This document shows positions 20,701-32,800 of a stretch of 56,530 nucleotides of DNA, piece by piece. Origin of the DNA: Bacteroidales bacterium (GTDB lineage: Bacteria > Bacteroidota > Bacteroidia > Bacteroidales > P3); the NCBI GenBank assembly GCA_017522255.1, contig JAFWZP010000084.1:1-56530 (forward strand), in the 5' to 3' direction. How positions within the stretch are numbered: the first letter of the stretch is position 1; each line of letters opens with the position of its first letter. The position numbers were made by a program, and so were the translations under genes. The notes beneath the pieces were generated by a model. The model saw only the letters and a list, made by a program, of their open reading frames with translations. It did no database searches and was not told the origin of the DNA.

Positions 20701-23700
20701 ATGCTATGGTAGTCCATTCCGGATTAGAACTAAATTGAGTAGTGCCATTGTATACCAATGTCATTTGGTTTGCGGCTATACTATCGCCGGCTGAACTAAA
20801 TTGCGACATATTGGTTTCGGACATATATACTTTGAATGTAATTGTCATTGGCGAACCACTTGCGTATTGCAACGAAATACTATTGATATTTCCGGAGTAT
20901 ATTCCTATGCGTTCCAAATCTTCTTGAGTGTATATTTGCCATGTTTTTGCACTATGATAATACGAACTTGCATAAAATGGCATAGTAGTTGCAGTACTTG
21001 TGCCATTGCCTACTACTCCTTCTACCAATGTAAGGTTGCCGCAGTCTTGTGGGGTGCTGAATGTTTCCAAATCGGACCATCCTGCAGAGCTGCCATCACA
21101 GATGTCTTTTACTGCATAGTAGTATTGTGTGTTTGGTGTTAGTCCGCTAAGGGTTGCCGATGTAGTATTACTGCTTACTGTGGTAGTACAGATGGCAGGG
21201 TCGAAGTTTGGTATAGTGGAGTATGCTACTACAAATGAATCAGCCGAGGCATTGTTCCATATAATATCAACCGATGTGGCAGTGATATTTGTGGCAGTGA
21301 TATTGGTACTTGGGCGACAAGTAGGTGCTGTAACCGATACTTCATCGATAGAGAAATAGTAGGAGCTGCCACCATTTACATCGCCATATTTTATAGCTAT
21401 ATAGTATCCTGTTCCGCTAATACTATCGTTCCAAAAAGCATGGCTTGTTTCGGTCATGCCGGTTACACCTCTAAGGGTGTCTAATCCTATGAATGTAGAA
21501 GCGTCGGCAGGGTCGGTCATAACGCCTACAATAGCTTTTCCATATGTTGCACTTTCGTAGCGATAGCTGAATTCCAACAATAACGAATCGATAGGAGTGT
21601 TGAACAATGGAAGTACTGCATATCCGGCAGTGCTGGAGCTGCTCTTGAAGAACAAACTATTACCGCTAACATTATATCCACTATTAGCCGACAAGAATAT
21701 GCGGGTGCCATTGCCCGGTGTTTGCGACATATTGAATATCCAGCATTCGGGCATTATGTGGTTTGGATATTGCGATGGTTCGTTTTCGCCTATTGATGTG
21801 CTTTCGTTGTCATAATTGTTGAAGTTGTTGCTATAAGGAACATCTATTCCCGAGCAGAGTGTTTTGAATGAGTATACATTCGACCATTCGCTCATTGTGT
21901 TGCTTCCGTTGCAATATGCCATCACGTATACATCATACAATGTGTTAGCGGTTAAACCGGTAAGTGTGATGTTGGTTTCGGAAGCATTTGTTAATTCGTA
22001 AGCGTTTACCGAATCCAAGCTAAAGCCATGAGGACCGTATGCTATGTCGTATACATCGGCATTGCCAGTCCACGACAAGTCGGCTTGACTGCTGCTTATG
22101 TTGGCTGCTGCCACTTCGGTTGGAGCAGAACATGAGGGCCTTTCCATTACTGTTATATCATCAATATAAAGCTCGTAGCAGTATACGTCTTTAACTACAA
22201 ATGCCAAACGTACATTGCCTGTGAGCGAGGAAAGGTTTATTATATGTTCGGTATATTGGTCGCTTGTAATGTTTATTACGTCCGATACCGGCACAAAGGT
22301 TTCACTATCGTTGTTGCATGCATAGATGCGGAAGTTGGCAGGATAAGATGCACCATAGGCTTTTGCCCAAAAACGCAATTCTTCGTTGCCTGTAAGCTGC
22401 ATTTCGGGTGTTATCATCCAATCGTTATGATCGGTAAACGTGGAAGTATAGTTGCCATAGAAGTATAATGCTTTGCTTCCGGTGCGTGCATCGTTTTCGT
22501 AGGTCCAATAGTACCAAGAATCACTACTGTCGATATTATTCCAGCACAAAGGACTGTCGTTGTTCCAAGTGCCGTCTAAGTTGGCTGTCCATGGGAATGA
22601 GGTTACAACACCGCAACTTGTAGTGAAACGGTAGTATGCCGAGTATTCCGAAGTGTCGCCGGCGCTACACAATGCTCTTACATAAAAATCATATTCGGAA
22701 CTTGCATTCAATCCTTGAAGAGTATAAGGTTTTGCATTTGTCATAACAAATGTGCCTGTTCCCGTTGTAAAGCCGGCAGGACCATATTCTACTATCCAAC
22801 TTGTAGCATTTCCTCTTTCGGTCCAATCCAATTGTGCCGAATTGGATGTTACATTTGATGCTGTTAGGTTTTCGGGTTTGCGACACATTGGTGCCAAATC
22901 CACAACTACGTCATCGATGCTAAAATAGTAGTTGTTGGAAGTTCCTCCTGAGTAGCGGAATGCTATATAGTAGCCTGTTCCGGTTATTGTGTCGTCGGCA
23001 AAGATATGTTCGATAGTTGTTTTTGATGTCGTTTTTGCAAACGTTTCCAACAAACAGAATGTAGCAGTGTCGTCAGGGTTGCTCATTATACCCAACGATA
23101 GTGTGCCATTTTCTTCTGATGTGCCTTCGTTGCGATATGTGAATGATAGACGTAATGCTTCGATATTAGAGGTGAATTGTGGTAATGCCATATACACCGA
23201 TTTCGAAGTATGAGATGTTAGGAACAAACAATTGCCATCCACTGCATAGCTGGAAAAAGATGTTATGAATACTTTTGGTTGATCATTAGGATCTTGGCTC
23301 ATATTCAAAATAGACCAGCAAGATGGTAATTCGTGGTTGGGGTAAGAGTTTGGTCTGTATGATCCGTTTGCGATATCGGTGTAGAAATTGAAATTTTCTA
23401 CGTAGGCATTAGTTGTAACATCTATGGTGCAGCTTGTGCCTTGTGTGGTGCGGAAACTTACAGGTCCTATCCATTGGCTGGAGTCTTCGCCACATATCGA
23501 ACGTATGTATGCACTATACATGGTCAAAGCATTCAATCCGGTGATAACAATACTATCAGCATTGGTTGGTAGTTGTGTGCCTTGGCCTAAAGCAAATCCC
23601 ATAGGACCATATTCAACCACCATACTGCCGGTAGACATATTTTGCCACGAAACTACGGCTGATTGGTGATCAATAGCACGTGCCACTAAGTTGCGAGGAT

Positions 23701-25837
23701 TAGGACATGCAGGTATTGGTTCTACAACTATATTGTCGATACCTGTGTACCATGCACTTGTTCCCAAGGGTGATAAGAATGTAATGTGTGTTCCATTGCC
23801 TTGATACGAAGACAGAGGAATAGAGATGTTTTCCCATTCGTCGTTGCCTGTATAGTAAATTGTGGTTATGCTGACGAAAGTGGAGAGGTCGTTAGGATTG
23901 CTCATCGCTCCCAATACAATCGGGCTCTCAGGATCGTAAGTAGTCATATCGAATGTTATCTGCAAAGTGTTCAATGATTGCTCGAATGCAGGTAGTGCCA
24001 TCCACGATGCTACATCTTCATAATCGTAGAATTCCACATAAGCATCGTCATTCCATTCGTAAAATTCAGGAGCACTGCTTTCGTCAGAAGCTGTTAATGT
24101 AAAACAAGGATCGTTACCATTGTCGCCCCACGAGTCGAATGTTTCGGTGAAAGGTAGTTCACTTTCCGACAAAGGTTCGCAAAGGGTGTGGAATCTTGCA
24201 GGTCCTACCCATGAACTAAGGTCGGTGTCGGAACAATATGAACGAACATATACGTCGTATGTGTAGTTAGGTGCCAAATAAAGCAAATCTATACTGTCGG
24301 CATACACCACGTCTTGTATACCGGTGCCTAAAGTAAAGCCTGCTGTGTCGTATTCAATCACGAAAGTGGTTGCACCTGTTGAGGTCCAACTTATTTTGCC
24401 ACTATCGTAGCCGGTGGCTATGGCTGTAAGGTCTAATGGACGAAGACATGTAGGTATTACTTCCAATCTTACGTTGTCGATATAATTTTGCGACGATACT
24501 CCGTCGGGTGATATGATGGCCAAACGTCCGCTACGGCCATTGTAGTTGGTTAGAGGTAATACAAATTCTTCCCATGTTTCGGCACCGCTGCATTGCATTG
24601 TAGCTATAGTGTCGTAATCTTCGGGGTGAAGAATGTTGGGTATAACACCTACTACTATCGGATAATCGGAATAAGTTGTGGTTTTCATAGCCCAAAACGA
24701 TAGTTGCATGCTATCGATAGGAGTACTGAATTGTGGCAATATAAGCCATGCCGAGGAGGATGAGGTCGTAGATAAATACATCGATTTGTATCCTTCTTTG
24801 TAATAGGATGACGAAATGGATGGTGTGGTAGTGTTGTTATTGTTGCCTTTTAGGAAACAATTATAGTTGGTAACATCATTGCCGGGCCATGTTTCGAAGC
24901 CTTCGGTAAGAGGTAAATCGGAAGTGCTTAAAACGGAACATGAGGTTTGGAATTCTATGTAAATCCATGTCGAAGTGTTTTCACCACATACTGCTTGCAA
25001 CGAAAATCTGTAGCGAGTGTTTGGTGTAAGTCCGCTAAGAGTAACGGTAGTATCGGTAGTGGTAGCTGTAAACGATTGTGTGCTTGCATTAGCAGTGTCG
25101 TATTTATATGTAAAATTCATACTGCTGTGTGTGTTCCATTTTAGTGTAGCTGACACATCGCTGATGCCTACCAATTGCAATCCCGAAGGTCTTGGGCACA
25201 ACGATTGTTGTATCGAAATGTTGTCGATGGCAATAGGAGGAGTAGAACCACCATAGCTATCGTTTTTCCAAAATACAACTAATTTGTAAGTGTCGGCTGT
25301 GATTTCTAATTCTTCTACAGCGTTTGTCCTCCACATAAGAGGATTGTCGTCTGATACATTTACTGATAGTTTACCATCAGAACCATTAAGTGAAATCCAT
25401 CCTGCAGGAGGTGTACTGGAATTTCCCGTTATTATGGTTGGTTCTGTAATGGAGGCACTGCTTGGTGCCAAAAATACGTAACCGGCATCCCAATTGCCTT
25501 CACCGGCACATCTCCAGTCGTAGCTAATATTGTACTGACCGTTAGCCGAAAAAATAATTTCGCGGTACGCCACCGAATAGCTTTCACTATTGGTAGTGTA
25601 GGCGTAACTGTTTTGATCGTTGTTGGTTACGTACAAACTATGTGTACCACCATTGTTAATGGCTGTGCCTATAACCAAATGGTTGGTGTAGGTGCCACTA
25701 ACAAACGACCAATTTGCATTCTCCGTAGAGTCTTCAAACCCACAGTTGTAGGGAAGAGAGGCAGGAGAAATCTGTCCTTGTGCTACCCATGGCAATAGCA
25801 TTGCCACAAATAGCAATAATGTAAAGAACTTTTTCAT
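17750..25837 (-). CDS. Giant T9SS-secreted FnIII/cleaved-adhesin-like protein (2695 aa)
   Basis: The start is MKKFFTLLLFVAMLLPWVAQGQ (signal peptide); the in-frame upstream ATG adds 26 residues that do not look like a leader. The mature protein begins with a cleaved-adhesin-like module (SLPYNCGFEDS ... IAIDNISI) instead of the beta domain of its two left-hand paralogs. FnIII and J-type jelly-roll modules then alternate. One divergent 'YRNNMMF' beta domain lies near 1600-1777, and no CUB domain is evident. The end (VSVSIYPNPANTQAT ... TRKLIVK) is a type A T9SS sorting domain nearly identical to that of the neighbours. It probably works at the outer surface or is released there. The gene is bounded by its own -7 box and terminator, so it is probably monocistronic. 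Confidence 0.9.
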   Translation of the reverse strand: MKKFFTLLLFVAMLLPWVAQGQISPASLPYNCGFEDSTENANWSFVSGTYTNHLVIGTAINNGGTHSLYVTNNDQNSYAYTTNSESYSVAYREIIFSANGQYNISYDWRCAGEGNWDAGYVFLAPSSASITEPTIITGNSSTPPAGWISLNGSDGKLSVNVSDDNPLMWRTNAVEELEITADTYKLVVFWKNDSYGGSTPPIAIDNISIQQSLCPRPSGLQLVGISDVSATLKWNTHSSMNFTYKYDTANASTQSFTATTTDTTVTLSGLTPNTRYRFSLQAVCGENTSTWIYIEFQTSCSVLSTSDLPLTEGFETWPGNDVTNYNCFLKGNNNNTTTPSISSSYYKEGYKSMYLSTTSSSSAWLILPQFSTPIDSMQLSFWAMKTTTYSDYPIVVGVIPNILHPEDYDTIATMQCSGAETWEEFVLPLTNYNGRSGRLAIISPDGVSSQNYIDNVRLEVIPTCLRPLDLTAIATGYDSGKISWTSTGATTFVIEYDTAGFTLGTGIQDVVYADSIDLLYLAPNYTYDVYVRSYCSDTDLSSWVGPARFHTLCEPLSESELPFTETFDSWGDNGNDPCFTLTASDESSAPEFYEWNDDAYVEFYDYEDVASWMALPAFEQSLNTLQITFDMTTYDPESPIVLGAMSNPNDLSTFVSITTIYYTGNDEWENISIPLSSYQGNGTHITFLSPLGTSAWYTGIDNIVVEPIPACPNPRNLVARAIDHQSAVVSWQNMSTGSMVVEYGPMGFALGQGTQLPTNADSIVITGLNALTMYSAYIRSICGEDSSQWIGPVSFRTTQGTSCTIDVTTNAYVENFNFYTDIANGSYRPNSYPNHELPSCWSILNMSQDPNDQPKVFITSFSSYAVDGNCLFLTSHTSKSVYMALPQFTSNIEALRLSFTYRNEGTSEENGTLSLGIMSNPDDTATFCLLETFAKTTSKTTIEHIFADDTITGTGYYIAFRYSGGTSNNYYFSIDDVVVDLAPMCRKPENLTASNVTSNSAQLDWTERGNATSWIVEYGPAGFTTGTGTFVMTNAKPYTLQGLNASSEYDFYVRALCSAGDTSEYSAYYRFTTSCGVVTSFPWTANLDGTWNNDSPLCWNNIDSSDSWYYWTYENDARTGSKALYFYGNYTSTFTDHNDWMITPEMQLTGNEELRFWAKAYGASYPANFRIYACNNDSETFVPVSDVINITSDQYTEHIINLSSLTGNVRLAFVVKDVYCYELYIDDITVMERPSCSAPTEVAAANISSSQADLSWTGNADVYDIAYGPHGFSLDSVNAYELTNASETNITLTGLTANTLYDVYVMAYCNGSNTMSEWSNVYSFKTLCSGIDVPYSNNFNNYDNESTSIGENEPSQYPNHIMPECWIFNMSQTPGNGTRIFLSANSGYNVSGNSLFFKSSSSTAGYAVLPLFNTPIDSLLLEFSYRYESATYGKAIVGVMTDPADASTFIGLDTLRGVTGMTETSHAFWNDSISGTGYYIAIKYGDVNGGSSYYFSIDEVSVTAPTCRPSTNITATNITATSVDIIWNNASADSFVVAYSTIPNFDPAICTTTVSSNTTSATLSGLTPNTQYYYAVKDICDGSSAGWSDLETFSTPQDCGNLTLVEGVVGNGTSTATTMPFYASSYYHSAKTWQIYTQEDLERIGIYSGNINSISLQYASGSPMTITFKVYMSETNMSQFSSAGDSIAANQMTLVYNGTTQFSSNPEWTTIALDNAFQYSGTGNLVIAIERLSTVPASGYFKYHGESGNNTSICKYESSSYSSASTSYYRNNMMFNACTGIPACLRPSNVVASNIQTTQVDLAWTSSASEFDIAYGPTGFNINNTAAYQIAHATSNTTTLTNLMSGTKYDVYVRGICNDGADTSNWSYVSSFQTVCTTVSVPYTEDFNSYSTDIATSGYNIPGTYPNHTLPTCWSFVNMSVASNQYPNAFLSSLSSYVRTGNCLFFRSSSTTPLYAVLPKFDVAIDSLYISFAYCNEGVSANNGTISLGVMSDPTDPTSFVEVETFAQNTTLTSVEHNFGTDVFTGNNYYIAFRYTGGTSNNYYASIEDVYVDYTPTCLKPTNLVADSIGQTFVSLEWTDLYDAGTYTVEYKRLSDSTWTTVTGISDTTTMITNLVSSTEYAFRVKAVCGANDESNFSDITYVTTLCGAVSLPFAEDFSSSDYPYNCWTKLEGDLFNNPTGDNTFSGWERTSRNNGLQGPHIKFNIVYTSKYAVVTPEIDLTNINNAELSFDLALTEYYSSNSAAASSDDRFIVAISTDNGATWSENDAFIWASDTTGTYDSLYNNIPSTGVHVTLPLTQYAGNTIKIAFYGESTVRDNPNTDNDLHIDNIMVTGGVACSAPIVTVTATATDAVLSWTSEATNFQVAYKETTATEWSTPVDVTNATSYTISGLTAETEYMARVRAICGEGDTSVWSETTFTTDQLPCMMPTNVTATDITYTSATISWTAQGNETAWEVRYTGDGTDDTIMATANNVTLEGLFAATSYNVYVRALCGEDRYSEWSEAYTFNTNACEVVSNVTATNITDSSATISWTAAEGQTKWQISYGEQGVDEENGTFILVENNPTFTIEGLEKETTYDVYVRNICGDNIYSTWSEKLQFTTQGIGIDAAANDNVSVSIYPNPANTQATVAVEGVNGKVEFVVADMNGRMIVTETINCNGELVKTIDVSNLAKGAYFVHIYNDNINTTRKLIVK

Positions 25838-25999
25838 GTAAAAATTTTGATTAGTGATTAAAATTAAAAATTTATGATTAATATATTTGTTTTGCAATAT
25901 ATCCATAATTTTCATACGTGCTTTATACTTCGTTTTTGTTGTTATTTTCTTTGAATATTTTACCGGTTTTTATTGTTATTTATTTATCGAAAAACGATG

Positions 26000-26007
26000 C
26001 AAAGATA
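26000..26007 (-). promoter_or_regulatory. -7 box (TATCTTTG) of the third giant gene
   Basis: On the minus strand TATCTTTGCATCG matches TAnnTTTG about 163 bases upstream of the ATG at 25837. Confidence 0.6.
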
Positions 26008-26219
26008 CAAAATATTTCTCAATGAATGAGTGTTTTATATTTTTTTTGTATTTTGCGAATGTCTATATGTTTGATATGTTGTTTGATATGATTTGTTGAT
26101 AGGCGTGTGCAATCTGCTGAATTGTGTTGTTTTTTGCATATATAATGTTGTTTTTTTCAGCGTTTTTTTACTGTTGTAGACAACAATATTTTTGGGGTGT
26201 AGATTGTCGTTTGCTAATA

Positions 26220-26767
26220 GGCGATTTCTAAAAATTGCATTGCAGGTGAGTGGTGTTTTATGGGTACGATATATTATACAACCGTAGAGACGCGCTGCGG
26301 CTCTCCAACTCCTATAATGAAGTGTTAAATAGAGCGTGCTTAAATCATAAAAATAGTGCTTGAATGTACATGGTAAAAATTTGTCATAAATCTGTCTTCC
26401 GAAAATTGGGTGGGTATAAATTTGCTCATGGGTGGGTATAAATCAAATTATGGGTGGGTGTAAATTCATTTATGGGTGGGTCTTTTTTAGTTGAATGGTA
26501 CATGGGGTTTGATAGTAAGCTGTCGGTTGGTAGGTAATAGCTTGTATATTAGTTTATATTGTTTGCGATAGATGTGTTTTAGGGTTGGCGATGGCTAATG
26601 ACTGAAGGAATGCTGCTATGGAGCCTAAAAACCAATGTTAATTGTTAAAACGTGGCGACTTAATAATTGTTATAATTGTTAAATGCTGATTTTTTGTGAT
26701 GCCTGTATGTTACTCGTGCAATAGTGTTACAAAAGCATTGCGGGAGGTGCTTTTTTTAGAAATTGCC
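26220..26767. mobile_element. Possible decayed MITE-related element
   Basis: The left edge, GGCGATTTCTAAAAATTGC followed by ATTGCAGGTGA, matches the left end of the MITE family. The right edge, TTTTTTTAGAAATTGCC, matches its right end. The ends are 548 bp apart, and the flanks (AATA/TTGT) are not duplicated. The interior does not resemble the other copies and contains the 22-bp array at 26407-26482. It may be two solo ends or an old, rearranged copy. No gene is visible in the 1058-base gap 25838-26895. Confidence 0.4.
26407..26482. repeat. Array 4: 3.5 tandem 22-bp units with TGGGTGGGT core
   Basis: Units begin at 26407, 26429, 26451 and 26473. The first two start TGGGTGGGTATAAAT, the third TGGGTGGGTGTAAAT, and the fourth stops after TGGGTGGGTC. 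The remaining roughly 7-10 bases of each unit differ (ttgctca, caaatta, tcattta). The period and the conserved-core/variable-spacer plan match the other arrays, but this core is not palindromic. Confidence 0.85.
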
Positions 26768-26842
26768 TTGTATGGAAGATAACTATATTTCTCTTCGAAT
26801 AATGGTGTTGAAAAAATGAGTCGACCCCATAGATTAAAAAAA

Positions 26843-26866
26843 GCACACCATCATTCGATGATGTGC
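26843..26866 (-). terminator. Terminator of the fourth giant gene
   Basis: The hairpin GCACACCATCA-ttcg-ATGATGTGC has one internal mismatch and is flanked by AAAAAAA, which is a T run on the minus strand. It lies about 30 bases past the stop codon and resembles the hairpin near 17690. Confidence 0.8.
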
Positions 26867-26895
26867 TTTTGTATAAAGACAATGTTGAATAAAAA

Positions 26896-29800
26896 CTATT
26901 TCACAATCAACTTACGTGTAGCATTGAATTTGTCATTGTAAATGTATACAAAGTAAGCCCCTTTAGCCATGTTGCTAACGTCTATTGTTTTAACCAATTG
27001 GCCATCGCAGTTGATAGTTTCGGTTACTATCATTCTACCATTCATATCGGCTACAGCAAACTCTACCTTGCCATTTATGCCTTCTACAGTTATGGTGGCT
27101 TGTGAGTTGGCAGGGTTAGGATAGATGTTTACATTAGCGTTGTCGCCTTCGGCAGTGCTAATGCCTACTGTGGTAGTAAATTGGAATTTATTGCTCCAAG
27201 TACTATACACATCTTCAGCACATTTACTGCGAACGTATACATCGTAGGTTGTTCCCGATTCCAATCCTTCTATAGTGTAGGTAGGATTGCCTTCTACTAC
27301 TACTTTGGTGCCATTTTCTTCGTCTACGCCTTGCATACCGTATGTTATTTCCCATTCGGTTTGTTCGGGTGTCGGTGTCCATGTTATAGTGGCTGTAGAA
27401 GAGGTTATTTCGGATGCCGTGATGTTGCTAACACCATCGCACGATGTGGTAGTAAAGGTTAACGCTTCGGACCAATCGCTATATACACCTACTGTTTGTT
27501 CGCAAATGCTTTGTACATATACGGTGTATTCTGTAGATGGATATAGGTTGGTTAGTGTTAACGATGTTTCGGTAACTGTTATTGTGTCCCAACCCGTGCC
27601 ATAACCGTAGGCTATGCGGAAACCATCTTCTTCTTCGTTGTTGCTTTGCCACAATAGTTCTGCCGAGGTGTAGTTGATATTGCTTACCGATAGAGCAGTA
27701 GGTGTGGCACATGGGAATGCCGTGGTGATGGTGCGTGTGGTAGCCCAATCGGAATATGTAGTGCTGTCGCATATCTTTCTTATGCGGAAGTCGTAGCTTG
27801 TTTCGGGTAGTATGTTGTCAACAGTGTAGGTGTTGGCATTGGCAACAGCTACTTCGCTGCTCCAATCGTCGTCGGCAGTCTTTTTGTATGATACTTCGTA
27901 GTTGCCTACAATATCCCATGTAAGAATTGCCGATGTTCTGTCGGGCTGTGCTGCAAAGTTGCTCGGTGCCGAACAAGTCAATCCACACGATACAAATCGT
28001 ATATTGTTGCGGTTCGACGATGTGGAACCCGAACCAGGCGATGCTATGTTTATTTGGTTGTCGTCGGTGTGGCGGTATAGTGCTTTGTTTCCTGTAGTAG
28101 TGTGTGTGTAGAAACGATTTACTTGGTAACTCGATACATAACTGCCGGTGTTGTCCATTATAGCTACCACTATATTGTCGGCTCCATTGTAGCTGAATGT
28201 CGAGTCGAATATTACTTCTACCCAATTACCACTTTGGCTGTTGTTCCAATTTATAGTGCCTGCATATACTTGTTGCAACAAGCTGTCGGCAAGCCATGCA
28301 CTACCTGATGAAAATACGCTATCGGTAGTGTGTCCCATATATATGCTTATGTTGCGGCTTATGGGTTGGTCGTACATATATTGCAGTGCCAACGATGATA
28401 TATCCATACCTGAACCTGTTTCGGATAATCCAATTTCTTGGGCAGTGTATATTTGTTGCGAGTAAGAATATGCATAATCGGTATAGAATGGTAAGTTGTA
28501 ATTGCCATTTGTGCCGGTGCCTATAGTAGCTATTATTGGATCGTCGCATATACCGGTGGTTATTTGTATCTTTTGCCATTCTGATGCATCGTCGACACCG
28601 CACACTGCTCTTACATATACGTCATAGCTTGTTTGTGGCAATAGGTTGGTGATGGTGTGCGATGTGCTGCTAACTATATTGCTTGTTCCATTGCCGTGGG
28701 CAAAGCCGGTGGTGCCGTATTCTACTTCCCATTGTGTGGCATTGCCTATCTCGTTCCATGCTATGGTCGCTGTGCTGCTTGTTATTAAAGAGTCTCTTAA
28801 GTTTTGTACCATATAGCATGATACTTCGATACATTGCAATCGGAGGTCGAAACCGGCAAAGTTTAAACCATAGTCGGATCTGAAGAGCAAGGTGAGCGGT
28901 CCAATACTTGATGTGCAGTTTATTGTAGCGTTGTTTGACACGTAGACTATAGGTGTGCCTGTGGTGTCGGGACCATCAAATATTTTTAGATAGTCGGTTT
29001 GTTCGGATACCAATGTGCCGGACAACGACAATACATTACCTTCCGACGAAGGGTATATTACTACAAAACTGTTTGCTTGATTGGAGTAGTTGTTGTTTGC
29101 TCCACCGTCGTCGTAGATACGGGCATCGCATGCTACTATTGTATCGGCACCGTGTGTCGGCAATGTGTATACTCCCGGATATGTGGTAAGATGGCTTGCG
29201 CTCCAATCGCTACTGCCATTGCCGCATATCGAACGAACGTATACATCGTATACTGTATCGATAGAAAGATTTGTTATGGTGTAGGGGTGCGAAGTAACGT
29301 TGGTTATAATTCTGGCTTGGCTGCTTTCAGGGTCGAAACCGGTAGCACCATAGCAGATGTCCCATTGTGTGGCTGTGCCCATCTCGGTCCAGTCTACTTT
29401 TATGCCATTTTCTTCGAAACCATCGGATACTACATTGTTTGGCGAAACACATGTGGGTATGTAGTCTACCGTTATGTCGTCGATATAGTATGCAGGATAC
29501 ATTCCGGTGGGTACTCTTATGGCTATGTATCCATCGGCACCGGTATACGAGTCGAATTGTAATTGAGCAGATTGCCATACGTTGGAACTGCTTGGTGTGA
29601 TGGTGCCTATAGTCGTAAAGGAGTTTGCACTATCAGGGTCGGTCATTATTCCTATGTTTATACCATGTGTAGCAGGACCTCCTGTTCTTTTTACATTGAG
29701 CGATATTTGTAGCGACTCTATCGAAGTGGCGAATTTGGGTAATACCACTATAGAATAATAACTTTCTCTACCTTGCATATATAACGAATTTGGCGATGAA

Positions 29801-32800
29801 GCCGATTGTGTGTTATTAGCATATACGTATGTTATAACTGATAAAGCATTAGTTAAACGGTTCCAACATTGAGGAAACTCACCATTAGAGCCGGTAGCCC
29901 AAGTATCGAAGTTTTCTACAAATGGCAGCTCGTCTATTTCGGCACAAGTGGTGGTAAATGATGTTATTCCCGAGGGGTCGCTCATAAAGTCGTCGCCACA
30001 TACGCGGTATACATATACATCGTATTGTGTAAGTGCCGATAATCCACTTATGGTATAAGAAGTGTTTGATGTTGTGTCGAAGGTGCCTGTGCCTGCTTCA
30101 AAGCCATGTGCTCCGTATTCTACTGCATATAGCGAAGGTATGGAATCTATCCACGAAACAGAGGCAGTGCTTGATGTTATATTGCTTACACTGATGTTCG
30201 CAATACTTTCACAGTCGTAGTTCATTACGTTTACAATAACGTTGTCGATGTAACGATTGGCTGATGAACCGGCCGGCAACATTATGGCTATGTTGCCCGA
30301 AGGACCGCTGTATGTATCTAACGATACTTCGAAGTTTTCCCATACATTGTTGGTGGTAACATCAACCGACGATAGTGCTACAAATGTAGATACATCGGTT
30401 GGGTCGGTGATTACACCTACTTGTATTTGATGTTGAACGCCTGCAAGTTTTAATGCGCTGAACGACACTTTTAGTGTGTTGATGTCGGCATCAAACGATG
30501 GGAATATCAAAGTGGAATATACGGTAGCAGTGCTATATAGCCATATCGAATTGGAACCCGAAAGAGCTTGGTTAGTGGTAGCATTGGGATAAACAAATGA
30601 AGCGGAAGAATAGTTTGTTAAGCCTCCCCAACATTGGTCTACGGGTACATTGTTACCTGTAGCCCAAGTGTCGAAGTTTTCGGTGAATGGCAATTCCGAT
30701 ATAATTGAACATTCGGTTCGTGTCGACACTATGCTGCTTTCGCTTTCATTGCCACACAAAGCGGTGATGCGTATATCGTAAGCGGTGTTGTATGCCAAAT
30801 CATATATAGTGTATGATGTGTTGGTTACTCCCGATGCTTCTAATATCCATTCGTTTTCGGTAGATTCTTTTATTTCGATGTCCCAGGCTGTTTCGTTGTA
30901 GCCCGGTGCCCATAGTAGTTCTATTTCGTTGCCTTCCACGTTGGCTATGTATACATCGGGTCTAACACATGTTACTGCTGTGTCGCATGGTATACCAAAT
31001 ATCATATTGTTGCGGAAACTTAGTACACCTTTAGAGCCTCCATACGATAGTAGCGATGTGGCCGGGTCGGGGTTTAACTCATCAGATTCGTAATATATAG
31101 ATTTCGATGACGCACTATGGCATCTGAAGTTGCCGGCACGTGTAAAAATACCGGAATTATCGTCGATGGCTACCACTAGGTTGCTTGTGCCATTATAGTT
31201 GAATATCGAGTCGAAGACAATGGTGTTCCAACTACCGGGGACGATAGAGAAAGTACCACTATATACAAGTTTCAAACTATCTAATGGTATGTTTTGTACG
31301 TTGCCTGCAGTAGATGTGAATGTGCTTTGTGTGGTATGACCAAGATATACATTTATGTTTCTGTTTTGTGGTATTGTAGAAGTTGTGGAAGGTGCTTCTA
31401 CCGATATGCTGGCTATTTGTGCCGATCCGTCAAATTCGGTGGCATCGTATATCTGTTGGCTGTAGCTATAGTATTTGCCAAGGCTTAGAGGTAATCTGCC
31501 ATTAACGTTTGTGCCGCTTCCTATCGTGATGTCGCCACCTGCCAAGCATGGTGTTTCAAAGTTGATGCTGCTCCATGCTCCATTGTCGCCATTGTCGCAG
31601 TAGCTTCTTATTCGTAATATATACTTGTTTTGTGGGAGTAAATCTGATAATAGGTACTGTGGTTCGGTAGTGTATTCCGTTAGCATTACCATATTGGAAA
31701 TGGAGTCGATCAATTCAAATTCATACATCGATGGAGCATCGCCCAAGTTTTGTATATACGACCATTCAACCATTGCTGATGTTCCTCTAAGGTTGGTGAT
31801 GGCGATGTTTTGGACAGGAGCACATGTGGGACGGTCTACACAAGAAGTGTGTAGCTCGAAACCCGAATATGTGGTGCTATAGTTGGAGTAGAATTTGATA
31901 GTGATTGGTCCTGAAGTAGATGTTATTTGTGGTATTGTTACCGGTGTGTCGTTGTTGCCGGCATAGTTGCCTATTTCAGGAGCTGATGTTGATGTGCCAT
32001 CGTAGAAAGTAAGTCTGCAATTGCTTTGGGCAGCCAATATTCCTGAAAGAGTTACTAACGAGTTTTGGTTTTCGGGATATACGGTTAACGTTGCATTACA
32101 ACCATTGGAATAGTTGTTCATAACACCGCCATCGTCGTATATTGTCAATCCGCAAGAGGTTATGCTGGCGTTGCCGGAAGTTGCCATATTATAAGCACCG
32201 GGGTGTATAGTTACGGGTCCTGCCCATTGGCTATATTCTTCGTTGCTACAATAGGAGCGGATGTAGAAATCGTAAATAGTATCATCACTCAAGTCGTTTA
32301 TAGTTAGTGTTGTAGTTGTAGTTGTAGCGTAACGAGCATCGGCAGGCGATACTAATGCATCCGGTGAAAAACCATGCGAAGCATACATTATTTCGTAAGA
32401 TTCTGTTGTGGTGGAATTTTCTGTCCATTGTAGCGATACCGATGTGGCGGTATTAGCCGTAGATGTGAAGTTTTGTGGACGAAAACATGAGGGACAGCTT
32501 ACATCGGCATAGCCTAACACCATTGCAGCGTTGCCCAAATCGCCGCTTTCCACGCTGTAGATAACATTGCCTTCGATGTCTACAATGTCGAAGTAACATT
32601 CGTTGTTGTCTCTTTCTCCGGGTTGCCATTCGATGCGAATGCTGTCGGGGCATACTTGTACGGTAACGCTGTTGAGAGAACCGCTTGCTACTGTTACAGA
32701 GTCGCGCAAGATGTTACCTTGATAAATTTTGACAAAAGCACCGCTACCCCAGCCATCGCCATAAGAGTCGCGTGCATTAACTGTGATGGAGCACATGCTT

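Noticed and set aside
28999..29562. Plus-strand open frame of 187 codons inside the fourth giant gene
   Set aside because: It is antisense to a clear coding frame, has low-complexity C/Y-rich composition and no family motif.
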